NCBI RefSeq assembly: GCF_003048615.2
Contig: NZ_CP049263.1
Location: 186,001-250,000 of the forward strand
Length of the DNA stretch: 64,000 bases
Direction of reading: 5' to 3'
DNA from: Campylobacter concisus
GTDB taxonomy: Bacteria; Campylobacterota; Campylobacteria; Campylobacterales; Campylobacteraceae
Shown: positions 26,220 through 34,963 of the stretch, piece by piece
How positions within the stretch are numbered: the first letter of the stretch is position 1
Layout: each line of letters begins with the position of its first letter
Notes under the pieces: model-generated
What the model was told of the DNA's origin: nothing
The model's input: the letters and a program-made list of their open reading frames with translations, nothing else
Databases searched by the model: none
Translations under genes and position numbers: made by a program

Positions 26220-28314
26220 CTTAGTTGCTTTAAATTTGGCATTGCCTCAAATTTATGCTAGTGAAAATGACAAGGTTTTAGAAGCGGTCGATGTCGTGGA
26301 GAGCGAGCGAAGAGACGATGCAAACTACTTCGCAAAAGAGCTTGTAAAGAGCACAACAAGGCTAAATTTAACCTCTCGTCAAACGCCACAGTCGCTAACT
26401 GTGCTAACAGAAGCAAGGCTAAAAGATCAAGGCATCAAGGACTATCAAGTGCTTCTTAGAAATATCCCAGGCGTCACGCTAAACAAATGGGACGAGCGCG
26501 TATATCCGACGGCTCGTGGCTTTAAGATAGATTATTACTTGCTTGATTCGATGCCTAGCTTTGGCGGCTTTAGTCTTGGCGCAAATGATATGAGCTTGCT
26601 GCCTTATGAAAGAGTCGAGGTGGTAAAAGGAGCAAATGGCCTACTTACAGGCGCTGGCAACCCAGCTGCAAGCTTAAATTTCATAAGAAAAAGGGCAGAC
26701 TCAAAGGAGCTAAAAGGAAATTTTGGTGTAAGTGCTGGCTCATACGATAGATACAGCGTAAATGGCGACGTGCAAACACCAGTAAATGAGAGCGGAAGCG
26801 TTAGAGCAAGGCTTTCTTTTATGCATGAGAAGTCGCACTCTTATATGGATTATTACAACCGCAAAAATAGCGCGATTTACGGCATAGTTGATAGCGACAT
26901 AGGCGATAACTCATGGCTTAGCCTTGGTGCGTTTTATCAAGAGCTAAGACGACGTGGCGTTAGATGGGGCGGTATGCCAGCATTTTACACAGATGGCTCT
27001 AGGACAAATTTTAGTAAAAATGAAATTTTCTCTCAGCCTTGGACTAGGTGGGATATAAAAACGCTTGATTTCTACGCTGATTTTAAGCACTACTTTGAAA
27101 ATGAAGCGAGCTTAAATTTAAGCTACTCATTTAGACGGGCAAACACTGACTCAAATTTACTCTACTACGGCGGAGCGGTAAATTTAGATGGCACCGGCAA
27201 CATAGGTGGTCTTAGCGCTTATGCAAATAAAAGAGAGGAGAATATCCACAACGTCGATGCTTATGCAAATATCCCTTACGAGATAGCAAATTTATCTCAT
27301 GAGTTTGTCTTTGGCGCGATGTATAACAACTATAAAAAAAGTAGCGATAAGGTAAGTAGCTACTGGTTGCAAAGGACTACGCCAGCAGGGCTTGCTTATA
27401 CGGCTAGAAACAGGATAGACTTTAAAAACTTACACCTTGATGATCCAAAGTTTCCTTACGAAGATCAAAATAACAAAGACAAAACGATACAAAAGGCATT
27501 TTATGCGGCAAATAAACTATCAATCACCGATGAGCTTAAATTTTTGCTAGGTGCTAGGGTGAGCTACTACAAATACGAGATCGAAGGCGGCAAAGACAAT
27601 AGAAATTTCACAAATGAGATCACGCCATATCTTGGCATCACTTACGACATCGGAGCAAACCACACTCTATATGCTAGCTACACGAGCATATTTAAACCTC
27701 AAAGCGTAAAGGACGCAAACGACAAGTATCTTGATCCGATCCAAGGCAAGGACTATGAGGTGGGCATCAAAGGCGAGTATCTTGACGGGGCGCTTCAAGC
27801 AAGTCTTGGCATCTTTAAGATCGTGCAAGACAAGCTTGGCATAGATACTGGCAAGATAAATCCAGCGACAAATGCCAAAATATATGAATCTGGCAAAGGC
27901 GTGACAAGTAGGGGCGTCGAGCTAGATCTAAACGGCGAGATCACTAAAAACTTAAGCCTAAGCTTTGGTGCAACGCACTTTAACGCAAAAGATGCTAATG
28001 GTGAAAAATACACCACCGACTCATCAAGAAGCACGGCAAATTTATTTGCAAAGTATGAATTTAGGGACTTTAGAGTAGGGGCTGGAGCTATGTATAAGAG
28101 CAAAATTTACACTGGCAAAGGCGCAGGTGAGATCACACAAAAGGGCTATACTTTGGCAAATTTGATGTTTGGATATAAATTTGGTAAAAACTTTGACGTG
28201 CAGCTAAATATCGACAATCTCTTTAATAAAAAATACTACGAAGGTATCGGCAAAAATATGATGGTTTATGGCGATCCACGCACATTTAATCTCAGCTTTA
28301 ACTATAAGTTTTAG
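26200..28314 (+). CDS. TonB-dependent siderophore receptor
   Basis: A 704-residue outer-membrane receptor. Signal peptide KKILLSLVALNLALPQIYA, then the plug domain (about residues 55-165) with SRQTPQSLTVLT, PGVTLNKW and YERVEVVKGANGLLTGAGNPAASLN. The rest is a beta-barrel closing with SFNYKF and a terminal Phe. The plug motifs fit the FhuE/FpvA class that takes up ferric hydroxamate or mixed siderophores; the exact ligand cannot be told. It is transcribed with the PepSY gene and ends at a strong hairpin terminator. Fur control is probable by family. Confidence 0.93.
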   Translation: MKKILLSLVALNLALPQIYASENDKVLEAVDVVESERRDDANYFAKELVKSTTRLNLTSRQTPQSLTVLTEARLKDQGIKDYQVLLRNIPGVTLNKWDERVYPTARGFKIDYYLLDSMPSFGGFSLGANDMSLLPYERVEVVKGANGLLTGAGNPAASLNFIRKRADSKELKGNFGVSAGSYDRYSVNGDVQTPVNESGSVRARLSFMHEKSHSYMDYYNRKNSAIYGIVDSDIGDNSWLSLGAFYQELRRRGVRWGGMPAFYTDGSRTNFSKNEIFSQPWTRWDIKTLDFYADFKHYFENEASLNLSYSFRRANTDSNLLYYGGAVNLDGTGNIGGLSAYANKREENIHNVDAYANIPYEIANLSHEFVFGAMYNNYKKSSDKVSSYWLQRTTPAGLAYTARNRIDFKNLHLDDPKFPYEDQNNKDKTIQKAFYAANKLSITDELKFLLGARVSYYKYEIEGGKDNRNFTNEITPYLGITYDIGANHTLYASYTSIFKPQSVKDANDKYLDPIQGKDYEVGIKGEYLDGALQASLGIFKIVQDKLGIDTGKINPATNAKIYESGKGVTSRGVELDLNGEITKNLSLSFGATHFNAKDANGEKYTTDSSRSTANLFAKYEFRDFRVGAGAMYKSKIYTGKGAGEITQKGYTLANLMFGYKFGKNFDVQLNIDNLFNKKYYEGIGKNMMVYGDPRTFNLSFNYKF

Positions 28315-28330
28315 CTAAATTTACTCTAAC

Positions 28331-28364
28331 GCGCCAGCTAAATTTCTAGTTGGCGCTCTTCATT
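28331..28364 (+). terminator. Terminator after the TonB receptor gene
   Basis: The 9-bp stem GCGCCAGCT/AGTTGGCGC (one G-T pair) with an 8-base loop is followed by a T-rich tail (TCTTCATTTTTT). Confidence 0.75.
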
Positions 28365-28409
28365 TTTTGCATAGGGGTGTATAATTTCAAGAAAACTAAG
28401 GAATTTGCA

Positions 28410-28922
28410 TTGCTTAAAGTGGAAGTGATATATAAATTTTGTCTTGTTTGCGCTCTTGCTTGTGGGATCTGTCTGCTTGCATTTACTGGGCTAAATTTCG
28501 CCATGGGCGATTATAGTGAGTGGATGATGAGCGCGCATAAATTTGCAGGAGCTTTGATCGTTTGTGCCGTGATCTTGCACATTTTTAACCGCAGAAAAAA
28601 GCTAGTAAAGCTCATAAATGAGATAATCGACGTCACCACGCACCGCAAAAATCCAACGATCTGTAACATGGACCGCATCATCGCCTCGCTTGAGCCTTAC
28701 ACGATCAGTGAAATTTCACGCATGCTTGGCTTTGACGAGGCTCTGTTTTGCAAGAGCTTGCGCGAAAATGATGTTAAATTTAATGACGCTAGCCAGACCC
28801 TGCGCCAGATCGCACGGCTAAACGATGAGAAGATATTTTTCGTGCTTGTGCTCATCGTCGAGGCCAAATTTGGCAAGAGATTTTGTGGCGCGGTAAGCTG
28901 CAGCGTCGGGAGAAAATTTTAG
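28410..28922 (+). CDS. Small two-helix membrane protein of unknown function
   Basis: I start this at the TTG at 28410 (170 residues), because AAGGA lies 7 bases before it and the longer in-frame version would begin inside the receptor terminator. The N-terminal part has two membrane helices (FCLVCALACGICLLAFTGLNF and FAGALIVCAVILHIF) with a short loop containing HKF, similar to DUF4405/cytochrome-b-like helices. The C-terminal half is soluble, with a LEPYTISEISRMLGFDEALF segment that looks like a helix-turn-helix-type motif. I do not recognise the family. It converges with the antiporter gene, overlapping by 4 bases. Confidence 0.7.
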   Translation: MLKVEVIYKFCLVCALACGICLLAFTGLNFAMGDYSEWMMSAHKFAGALIVCAVILHIFNRRKKLVKLINEIIDVTTHRKNPTICNMDRIIASLEPYTISEISRMLGFDEALFCKSLRENDVKFNDASQTLRQIARLNDEKIFFVLVLIVEAKFGKRFCGAVSCSVGRKF

Positions 28923-30493
28923 TACTCGCTATGCTCCTGCCACCTTCGCTCCTCAAGGTCGATGTGATACAAAAAGATCCTGATGATCTCTTCGTCGATT
29001 TTTGGGTCTTTGTTTAGCTCACGAAGCGCCTTTCGCTGCTCATTTAGGATCTCAAAATAGGTCTGCCTGACCTCGTCGCTGATCTCGAAATTTTCATTTG
29101 AAAGCTCGAAATTCCAAACTTCTTTGAGTTTTTGGAACAAGAAATTCTCCTCATTGCAAAATTTCTCGCTTTGAAATTTAAGCGAAGCCTCGGCAAGTGC
29201 CTTTTTTATCTTGATCCTTGCAAGCTCATTTGGCATGTGGTCGTTAAAGTCTGGAAATTTGACACTTTTTATAAGTAGCGGCAGAGTTAGTCCCTGAACT
29301 ACGAGCGTTAGCAAGATAACGACAAAGGTGATAAACAAGATGAGATCTCTATGCGGAAACGGCTCGCTACCAGCCATGGCGGGGATAGAGAGTGCCGTAG
29401 CTAGCGAGACTACGCCCCTCATGCCCGCCCAACCGACGATCAATGGTGCGGCTTTGCCAGGGTTGCGATCGTCCGCCACGCTGATATAGCGCTTCATAAA
29501 CATCGTGATATAAACGGCTCCATAAGATGACATGAGGCGGATAACGATGAGCACGGCAGTGACCAAAACGCCGTAAGAGACCGCCTCAAAGAGCGAGACG
29601 CCGCTACGCTTTAGCCCTGACAAAATTTCAGGCAGATCAAGGCCGATCATGGTAAAGGCAAGGCCGTTTAGCAAGAAAATAAAGTTGTTCCAAACGGGCA
29701 CTGCGTGGATCCTTGTTGAAGCGGTGAAAATTTCATTTTTCTTAGTCGAGAGATAAAGTCCGCCACAAACCACCGCCAAAACGCCGCTAGCACCTAGCTC
29801 CTCAGCCAAAATATACATGATATAAGGCGTCGTGATCGTCATTATCGTATCGCTGTTTTCATCAGTTGGCAAAATTTTATGTAAAAAATAAGCCGCAAGT
29901 GCCACTACAAGACCCGCCAAAATGCCGCCAACCACCATCCAAACAAAGCTAGCAGCTGCCTCATACCAGATAAACTGCCCAGTTGTGACCGCAACTGCGG
30001 CAAAGCGAAAGATGATGAGCGAGGAGGCGTCATTTAAAAGGCTCTCGCCCTCCAAAATGGCGCTGATCCTGCGTGGGGCTTTGACAAATTTAAGGATAGC
30101 TGCCGTGCTCACCGCATCTGGTGGCGAGACGATGGCTCCTAGCATGAAGCCAAGGGCGAGCGAGAAGCCAGGGATCACTAAATTTGCTATCACTGCAATC
30201 GCTGCTGCGCTTATGAAAACCATGATAAAGGCGAAGCTGCCAATCATACGGCGCCATTTAAAGAGCTCTTTTAGCGAGTTTTCCCACGCAGCCTCGTAAA
30301 GAAGTGGCGGTAAAAATATGATGAAAATAAGCTCGGGATCGATCTTGATACTTGGTAAATTTGGCACAAAGCTAATGGCAAGCCCGCCAAGGACTAATAG
30401 CACCGGATAGGCGACTTTTAGGCGGTTTGAGACCATCACCAAAGCGATGATGATGGCTAGCAGTGCGAAAAATAGCAGCAAATGTTCGATCAT
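28919..30493 (-). CDS. CPA1-family Na+/H+ antiporter
   Basis: A 524-residue membrane protein with about twelve helices, followed by a charged cytoplasmic tail (from about residue 410). The motif LGAIVSPPDAVSTAAIL, LEGESLLNDASSLI and GWAGMRGVVSLATAL are signatures of CPA1/NhaP-type exchangers; the Asp pair in PPDA and LND is involved in cation exchange. It is probably involved in pH and sodium homeostasis. Single gene with its own upstream region. Confidence 0.92.
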   Translation of the reverse strand: MIEHLLLFFALLAIIIALVMVSNRLKVAYPVLLVLGGLAISFVPNLPSIKIDPELIFIIFLPPLLYEAAWENSLKELFKWRRMIGSFAFIMVFISAAAIAVIANLVIPGFSLALGFMLGAIVSPPDAVSTAAILKFVKAPRRISAILEGESLLNDASSLIIFRFAAVAVTTGQFIWYEAAASFVWMVVGGILAGLVVALAAYFLHKILPTDENSDTIMTITTPYIMYILAEELGASGVLAVVCGGLYLSTKKNEIFTASTRIHAVPVWNNFIFLLNGLAFTMIGLDLPEILSGLKRSGVSLFEAVSYGVLVTAVLIVIRLMSSYGAVYITMFMKRYISVADDRNPGKAAPLIVGWAGMRGVVSLATALSIPAMAGSEPFPHRDLILFITFVVILLTLVVQGLTLPLLIKSVKFPDFNDHMPNELARIKIKKALAEASLKFQSEKFCNEENFLFQKLKEVWNFELSNENFEISDEVRQTYFEILNEQRKALRELNKDPKIDEEIIRIFLYHIDLEERRWQEHSEY

Positions 30494-30666
30494 TTTGTCT
30501 CTTTTTGGTTTTATAAATTTGCATTAAATTTAGGAGATTTTAGCACTTTAGGTTTAAATTATTTGTCTGTTTAGTTTGACTTATTTTAAAAATTTAATAT
30601 ATTTTTGACTTTTTTTTGATAATATACAAATAAATTAATTCATATTTTTACCACTATAATTATTTT

Positions 30667-30682
30667 AGACATTTAAAAGTCT
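30667..30682. promoter_or_regulatory. Candidate operator ahead of the Panacea gene
   Basis: AGACATTTAAAAGTCT is an imperfect palindrome (14 of 16 positions symmetric), 13 bases upstream of the -10 at 30695. Toxin-antitoxin operons are often autoregulated from such sites; this is inference from position and symmetry. Confidence 0.35.
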
Positions 30683-30694
30683 TAAAGTTCTTTA

Positions 30695-30700
30695 TATAAT
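30695..30700 (+). promoter_or_regulatory. -10 element of the Panacea operon
   Basis: TATAAT, 29 bases upstream of the ATG, with AAAGGAG as the ribosome binding site. Confidence 0.6.
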
Positions 30701-30728
30701 TCAATTAATTTTATCTAAAGGAGCAAAA

Positions 30729-31175
30729 ATGAAAGCAATGGATGTGGCAGCACATGTAATTAATAGATGCATTGAAACAGGACGTCCTATAACAAATTTA
30801 AAGCTCCAAAAAATACTATATTTCTTGGATATGACTTTTCTTGTTCAGACTGAAGAAAGACTTATAGATGATAATTTTGAAGCTTGGCAATATGGTCCAG
30901 TTGTCCCGGCAGTTTATAGAAATTTTTCTATGTTGGCAGCTAGTCCAATAATAATTAAGCAGGAATTCCAAGAAAATTTCCCTGATAACTATTTGGATAG
31001 GTTAAATAATAAAATAGATAGTCTTGCTGATACTCCAGCATGGGATTTAGTAGAAAAGAGCCATAAAAAAGATACGCCATGGTATAAAACTTTTTATAGT
31101 GGAAGTTGCAACAAGGAAATCTCAACAGAATTAATGAATGATTTTGCTAAAGAAATAAGAAGCAATAAAAAATGA
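30729..31175 (+). CDS. Panacea-domain (SocA/DUF4065-like) protein, probable antitoxin
   Basis: A 148-residue soluble protein. ITNLKLQKILYFLDMTFLV (residues 21-39) and FEAWQYGPVVPAVYRNF (50-66) match the conserved core of the Panacea/SocA/DUF4065 domain. This domain is known as a versatile antitoxin fused or paired with many unrelated toxins. The gene is low in GC relative to its neighbours, and codon use departs from the AGC/GGC-rich style of surrounding genes. It overlaps the following membrane-protein gene by 4 bases (ATGA), the usual arrangement of a two-gene toxin-antitoxin operon. Confidence 0.85.
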   Translation: MKAMDVAAHVINRCIETGRPITNLKLQKILYFLDMTFLVQTEERLIDDNFEAWQYGPVVPAVYRNFSMLAASPIIIKQEFQENFPDNYLDRLNNKIDSLADTPAWDLVEKSHKKDTPWYKTFYSGSCNKEISTELMNDFAKEIRSNKK

Positions 31176-32077
31176 ATTCAAATGACCCATATGGCTGGGG
31201 AGAGAAATCAGACTTCAGTATTGATAGAGATGGTGATAATAAATTATACGAAATCTTAAATAATTTATGTTGTATAGAGGATGCACCAAACAACAATTTT
31301 GTGAGTAAATTAAGAGAAATATATAAGGATGATTTTAGACATAGTTACTCATCCATTAATGCTTCTTTAATAAGTATATCGAATGGCGATATAAACAAGA
31401 TAACTATAATTGCGAATAAGCTATTGGAGATTTATAAAGAGGTAAAAAAGAATTTAAAAGCAGATGATAAAAATGAAGAAGAATTCTTAAGACATTTATT
31501 CAAATTATATGATCATATAAATTTAGAGGCAGTTCAACTTCAATTTATGGCAAGCACAAGCGAGCAAATTAGAAAAACAGAAAGTAATATTCAAAATACT
31601 GAGGATAAAATAAACGAACAGTCCAAGGAAGTAAACAAAACAAAAGATAGTATTCAAACAACAAAAAAGGAAATAGAACAAGTAAAAAATGCTATAGAGA
31701 AGACACAGGCAAATTATGTTGCTATTTTAGGCATATTTGCTTCTATTATAATAGCTTTTGTTGCAAATATGTCTTTCTCTGCTTCTGTTTTGCAAAATAT
31801 AGACAAGCCTAATACTCTCAAACTTGTAGCAATTATATGTTTCTTAGGTATTTTTATAGTCAATATATTAAATTTGCTTTTTAACTTTATTAAAGAAATA
31901 CATTTTGGTAAAAGAGAAAGTAATGGATGTTGCTCAAAACTTTGGCTTTTTAATATAATTATAATTTTTATTGCTACAATGTGCCTTATTAAGTCTTTAG
32001 AGTACGATAAAAAATATTCACCACAAAAAGATAATAACTCTACTATTAATTTCAATATCACCGCTCCCCGCTTTTAA
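31172..32077 (+). CDS. Coiled-coil membrane protein paired with the Panacea protein, putative toxin/effector
   Basis: A 301-residue protein that I do not recognise by family. Residues 1-120 are soluble and helical with no known motif. Residues about 125-180 form a strong polar coiled coil (repeats of the style NIQNTEDKI, SIQTTKKEI). Three membrane helices follow at about 182-204, 216-240 and 257-275, then a short polar tail. No signal peptide. Coupled translation with a Panacea antitoxin and AT-rich composition suggest a membrane-targeting toxin or abortive-infection effector. This is inference; an ordinary membrane protein is possible. Confidence 0.75.
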   Translation: MNSNDPYGWGEKSDFSIDRDGDNKLYEILNNLCCIEDAPNNNFVSKLREIYKDDFRHSYSSINASLISISNGDINKITIIANKLLEIYKEVKKNLKADDKNEEEFLRHLFKLYDHINLEAVQLQFMASTSEQIRKTESNIQNTEDKINEQSKEVNKTKDSIQTTKKEIEQVKNAIEKTQANYVAILGIFASIIIAFVANMSFSASVLQNIDKPNTLKLVAIICFLGIFIVNILNLLFNFIKEIHFGKRESNGCCSKLWLFNIIIIFIATMCLIKSLEYDKKYSPQKDNNSTINFNITAPRF

Positions 32078-32205
32078 TAGTAATAATTTTGTATTATTTT
32101 AATTCATATTGTAAATAATAGAATAGAAATGGTATCAATTATATTTTAAAAAAATTGGTTAATAAAGGTTGATGTTTATAATAGATTATAATTGCTTATA
32201 AGTAA

Positions 32206-32293
32206 TGGCGGGTAGAGAGAGATTCGAACTCTCGGTGAGTTGCCCCACACACGCGTTCCAGGCGTGCTCCTTAAACCGCTCGGACATCTACCC
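32206..32293 (-). tRNA. tRNA-Ser (GGA)
   Basis: On the minus strand, acceptor GGGTAGA/TCTACCC, a long variable arm, and anticodon stem CACGC/GCGTG enclosing CTGGAAC, giving GGA. CCA is encoded (TGG at 32206-32208 on the plus strand). Its 3' end faces the Panacea cassette. Confidence 0.95.
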
Positions 32294-32336
32294 AAGAAGA
32301 AGGTGATTATATCTTCATTTGCTTAATGCTTGGCTT

Positions 32337-32819
32337 TTAGAGCTTTAATCCCAAGATAACGACATCTTTATACTCGCCATCCATCAGGCAAACGCCAGGC
32401 AGTTCGCCCCATTTTTCAAAGCCAAATTTCAAAAACAGCCCAAGGCTTGCTTCGTTTTTGCTAAAGATTAGCGCGATGACGTTTTTTAAATTTAGCCCTC
32501 TAGCTTCATTTAGGCTGTGGGCTAAAAGCTGCTTGCCGATGCCCTTTTTAAGAGCCTTTTTAGCGACATAGATGCTTATCTCTACGCTTATATCGTAAGC
32601 GATCTTGGGATTGAAGTCACTTAGCGAGCAGTAGCCTAAAATTTCATCATTTTCTTTGTAGATAAAGATAGGGCGCGAGTCGCCGTGGGCGTTAAACCAA
32701 GGCTCTCGCTCCTTTGTGCTAACTGGCTGCATATCAGCAGTCGCACTTCTTTCTAGTATGTAGTCATTATAAATTTGCGTGATCGCTTCAAGGTCGCTTA
32801 AATTTGCTCGCTCGATCAA
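32337..32819 (-). CDS. GNAT family N-acetyltransferase (phosphinothricin-acetyltransferase-like)
   Basis: A 160-residue acyl-CoA-dependent acetyltransferase. It resembles the Pat/YncA subgroup: N-terminal IERANLSDLEAITQIYNDYI, then IFIYKENDEILGYCSLSDF, and the CoA-binding motif A as KKALKKGIGKQLLAHSL. YncA-like enzymes acetylate methionine derivatives or phosphinothricin; the substrate here is not determinable. The start is a TTG at 32819, 2 bases after the M48 protease stop, so the two genes are probably co-transcribed. Confidence 0.88.
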   Translation of the reverse strand: MIERANLSDLEAITQIYNDYILERSATADMQPVSTKEREPWFNAHGDSRPIFIYKENDEILGYCSLSDFNPKIAYDISVEISIYVAKKALKKGIGKQLLAHSLNEARGLNLKNVIALIFSKNEASLGLFLKFGFEKWGELPGVCLMDGEYKDVVILGLKL

Positions 32820-32821
32820 GC

Positions 32822-33625
32822 CTAACCTTTTTTGGCTGCTTGATATACTGGCTCAAGCTTTGCTGCGACCTCTTTTAGATCCTTGATCCTGCTCTCGTTT
32901 GATGGGTGAGTGCTTAAAATTTCAGGCACTTTGCCACCGCTCATCTTGCTCATCTTAACCCAAACTTCGACCGCCTCTTTTGGATCGTATCCAGCTCTTG
33001 CCATTAGCTCAGTGCCGATGTGATCAGCCTCGGTCTCGTGTGAGCGAGAAAATGGCAGTGAGATGGTGTATTGGCTGGCTAAATTTAGAGCGCTTGCGCC
33101 AAGATCGCCAAGTCCTGTGGCGGTTGCGACTGCGAAGATGCCGATGTTTTTGAGCTGGTCGGTGCTAGCTTGCTCTCTGCCGTGCTCTCTAAGCGCGTGG
33201 GCGATCTCGTGACCCATGACCGCCGCTAGCTGTGCATCTGTCAAATTTAGCTTTTTAATAATACCGCTATAAACGACGATCCTGCCCCCTGGCATGCACC
33301 AAGCATTTAGCGTATCTTCGTTGATGACATTTACTTGCCACTTCCATTTTAAGGCATCATCTCTAAAAACGCCAGTTTGCGCGATCAGCCTTTTTGCGAT
33401 ATCTTGAACCCTTTTTGTGAGGATCGGATCGACATTTAGCTCGCCCTTGCTTCTAGCAGCTGTTAGCGTCTTGACATAAGCTTGAGCTGAACTTTGCTCC
33501 ATCGCTTCAGCCGATACTAGCATAAATTGTTTTCGGTCTATGCCCACTGCGCCTGATTTTGTGACGCTCGTGCAACCTGTGATAAGCATGCTAGCTGTTA
33601 ATAACGTAAGTAAAATTTTTTTCAT
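32822..33625 (-). CDS. M48-family metalloprotease lipoprotein
   Basis: I use the ATG at 33625 (267 residues), because AAGG lies 5 bases before it; an ATG two codons upstream has no spacing. The lipoprotein signal ends in LITGC. The zinc motif HEIAHALREHGR (H-E-x-x-H) and the downstream ETEADHIGTELM supply the ligands, as in the LoiP/YcaL/BepA group of periplasmic quality-control proteases. It has no TPR domain, so it is of the shorter type. Expected location is the periplasm, membrane-anchored. Confidence 0.93.
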   Translation of the reverse strand: MKKILLTLLTASMLITGCTSVTKSGAVGIDRKQFMLVSAEAMEQSSAQAYVKTLTAARSKGELNVDPILTKRVQDIAKRLIAQTGVFRDDALKWKWQVNVINEDTLNAWCMPGGRIVVYSGIIKKLNLTDAQLAAVMGHEIAHALREHGREQASTDQLKNIGIFAVATATGLGDLGASALNLASQYTISLPFSRSHETEADHIGTELMARAGYDPKEAVEVWVKMSKMSGGKVPEILSTHPSNESRIKDLKEVAAKLEPVYQAAKKG

Positions 33626-33740
33626 TTTCATCCTTTTTGGATTAAAATTTGGCGTATTATAGCCTGAGTTGGATATTCATTGTTAAACGAGGGGTGAAAT
33701 TTAAATTTTGCGATTTCAAAAATAGAAATTTACCACTTTT

Positions 33741-33855
33741 GCAAATTTTAAACTTTCATTCACTCGCAAGAATTGACTACTAAAATTTGGCTTCGCTTAT
33801 AGCTTAGCTCAAATTTTAGAGCCGAAATTACTCGTTCATAAATTTTAAAATTCAT
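33741..33855. repeat. Dispersed intergenic repeat, copy B
   Basis: Similar to 24511-24630: shares TAGAGCCGAAATTACTCGTT and the AAATTTTAAAATT tail, plus the GCAAATTTTAAA...CACTCGC left part. It lies in the gene-free stretch between the M48 and SbmA-like genes. Confidence 0.65.
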
Positions 33856-33885
33856 CCGAGTTTCTTCAGTATATAAATTTAACCC

Positions 33886-34854
33886 TTACGCTTTATAGTC
33901 TATATTTCTCTCAAATTCTCTCAAACGCTTATTGACCGATCTTAGCTCAGTTATCGTTGTCCAGTTATCGATAAAGACGCTAAAACTCTCTCTGACCTGT
34001 GAGAAGGCATTGCTAGCTTGGATCAAAACGCCAAGCGTGATGACGCCGCTAAATAGGCCATTGCCCATGATGATGTAAGGCACAATGACAAGAATTTGCG
34101 AAAACGAGATGAGCCAAAGATTAAAGTAGCCGTAGTGCAAAAATAGCTTGTAGTAGTTTAGCTTCACCCCTGTAAAAAGCTCTAGCATAACGTTTGGCTG
34201 GCAAAATTTGAGCTTATCATCCTCACCATAAACCAGCTCTTTTCTAAACGCCGCCTCCGCTTTTTGGTTGTTATACTCAAGGTGTGGCAGCTTTATGCCC
34301 ACAAACCACGATACGATGAGGCCTCCGATGCTAATTAGTAGAGCGATATAAACTAGCGAGCCCTCGATGTCCTTGATGAAAGGCAGGCTCACGCTTTTGC
34401 TTAGCTCCCAAAGCACTGGTATAAAGGCAATCAGTGTCATAAATGCCTTTAAAACCTGCACGCCAAGGCTCTCCATGATCTTAGCAAAGCGATAAACGTC
34501 CTCTTGGATACGCTGCGAGCTGCCCTCGATGTCGTTTTGGCAGTTTCTCCAAAATTTGAGGTACTTAAAGGTCATCGCCTCCCTCCAGCGAAAGACCCAG
34601 TGGCTCGCAAAGAACGATATCACCGTGTAGGTCACTACGTATGGCATGGCGATCTTTATGAAATTTAATATCTCGCGCCAAAACTCATCTACATTGTGAT
34701 CCTTTGAGTTTTGCACGATGTCGTAGAAATTTTTATACCACTCGTTGATGCGGACGTTTAGGTGCGTTTGATAGACAAGCAGCAAGATGATAAATATCGC
34801 TCCGCCGTAAGCCCAAAGTGCCCATTTTTTGTCTTTGAAAAATGATGAAAACAT
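33886..34854 (-). CDS. SbmA/BacA-like inner-membrane peptide transporter
   Basis: A 322-residue protein beginning MFSSFFKDKKWALW. I prefer this start (34854) because AAAGG lies just upstream; a longer form would add 13 residues. About seven membrane helices and the family segments NVRINEWYKNFYDIVQ, WVFRWREAMTFKYLKFW and EGSSQRIQEDVYRFAKIME are typical of SbmA/BacA, proton-driven importers of antimicrobial peptides (microcins, Bac7) and of modified peptides or B12-like compounds. It lacks the ABC ATPase domain of BclA relatives. Single gene. Confidence 0.88.
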   Translation of the reverse strand: MFSSFFKDKKWALWAYGGAIFIILLLVYQTHLNVRINEWYKNFYDIVQNSKDHNVDEFWREILNFIKIAMPYVVTYTVISFFASHWVFRWREAMTFKYLKFWRNCQNDIEGSSQRIQEDVYRFAKIMESLGVQVLKAFMTLIAFIPVLWELSKSVSLPFIKDIEGSLVYIALLISIGGLIVSWFVGIKLPHLEYNNQKAEAAFRKELVYGEDDKLKFCQPNVMLELFTGVKLNYYKLFLHYGYFNLWLISFSQILVIVPYIIMGNGLFSGVITLGVLIQASNAFSQVRESFSVFIDNWTTITELRSVNKRLREFERNIDYKA

Positions 34855-34963
34855 AAAGTGCCTTTTGTAAATTTTGGCAATTATAGCAGGCAAGGTTTAA
34901 GCATTTATATAAAATTTAAACCCAAACTATATCATTTTGCAAATTTTAACGTAAAGGAAAATG

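Noticed and set aside
32206-32293. tRNA-Ser as an integration site for the Panacea cassette with a duplicated 3' end.
   Set aside because: I found no second copy of the tRNA 3' sequence on the far side near 30500 and no integrase.
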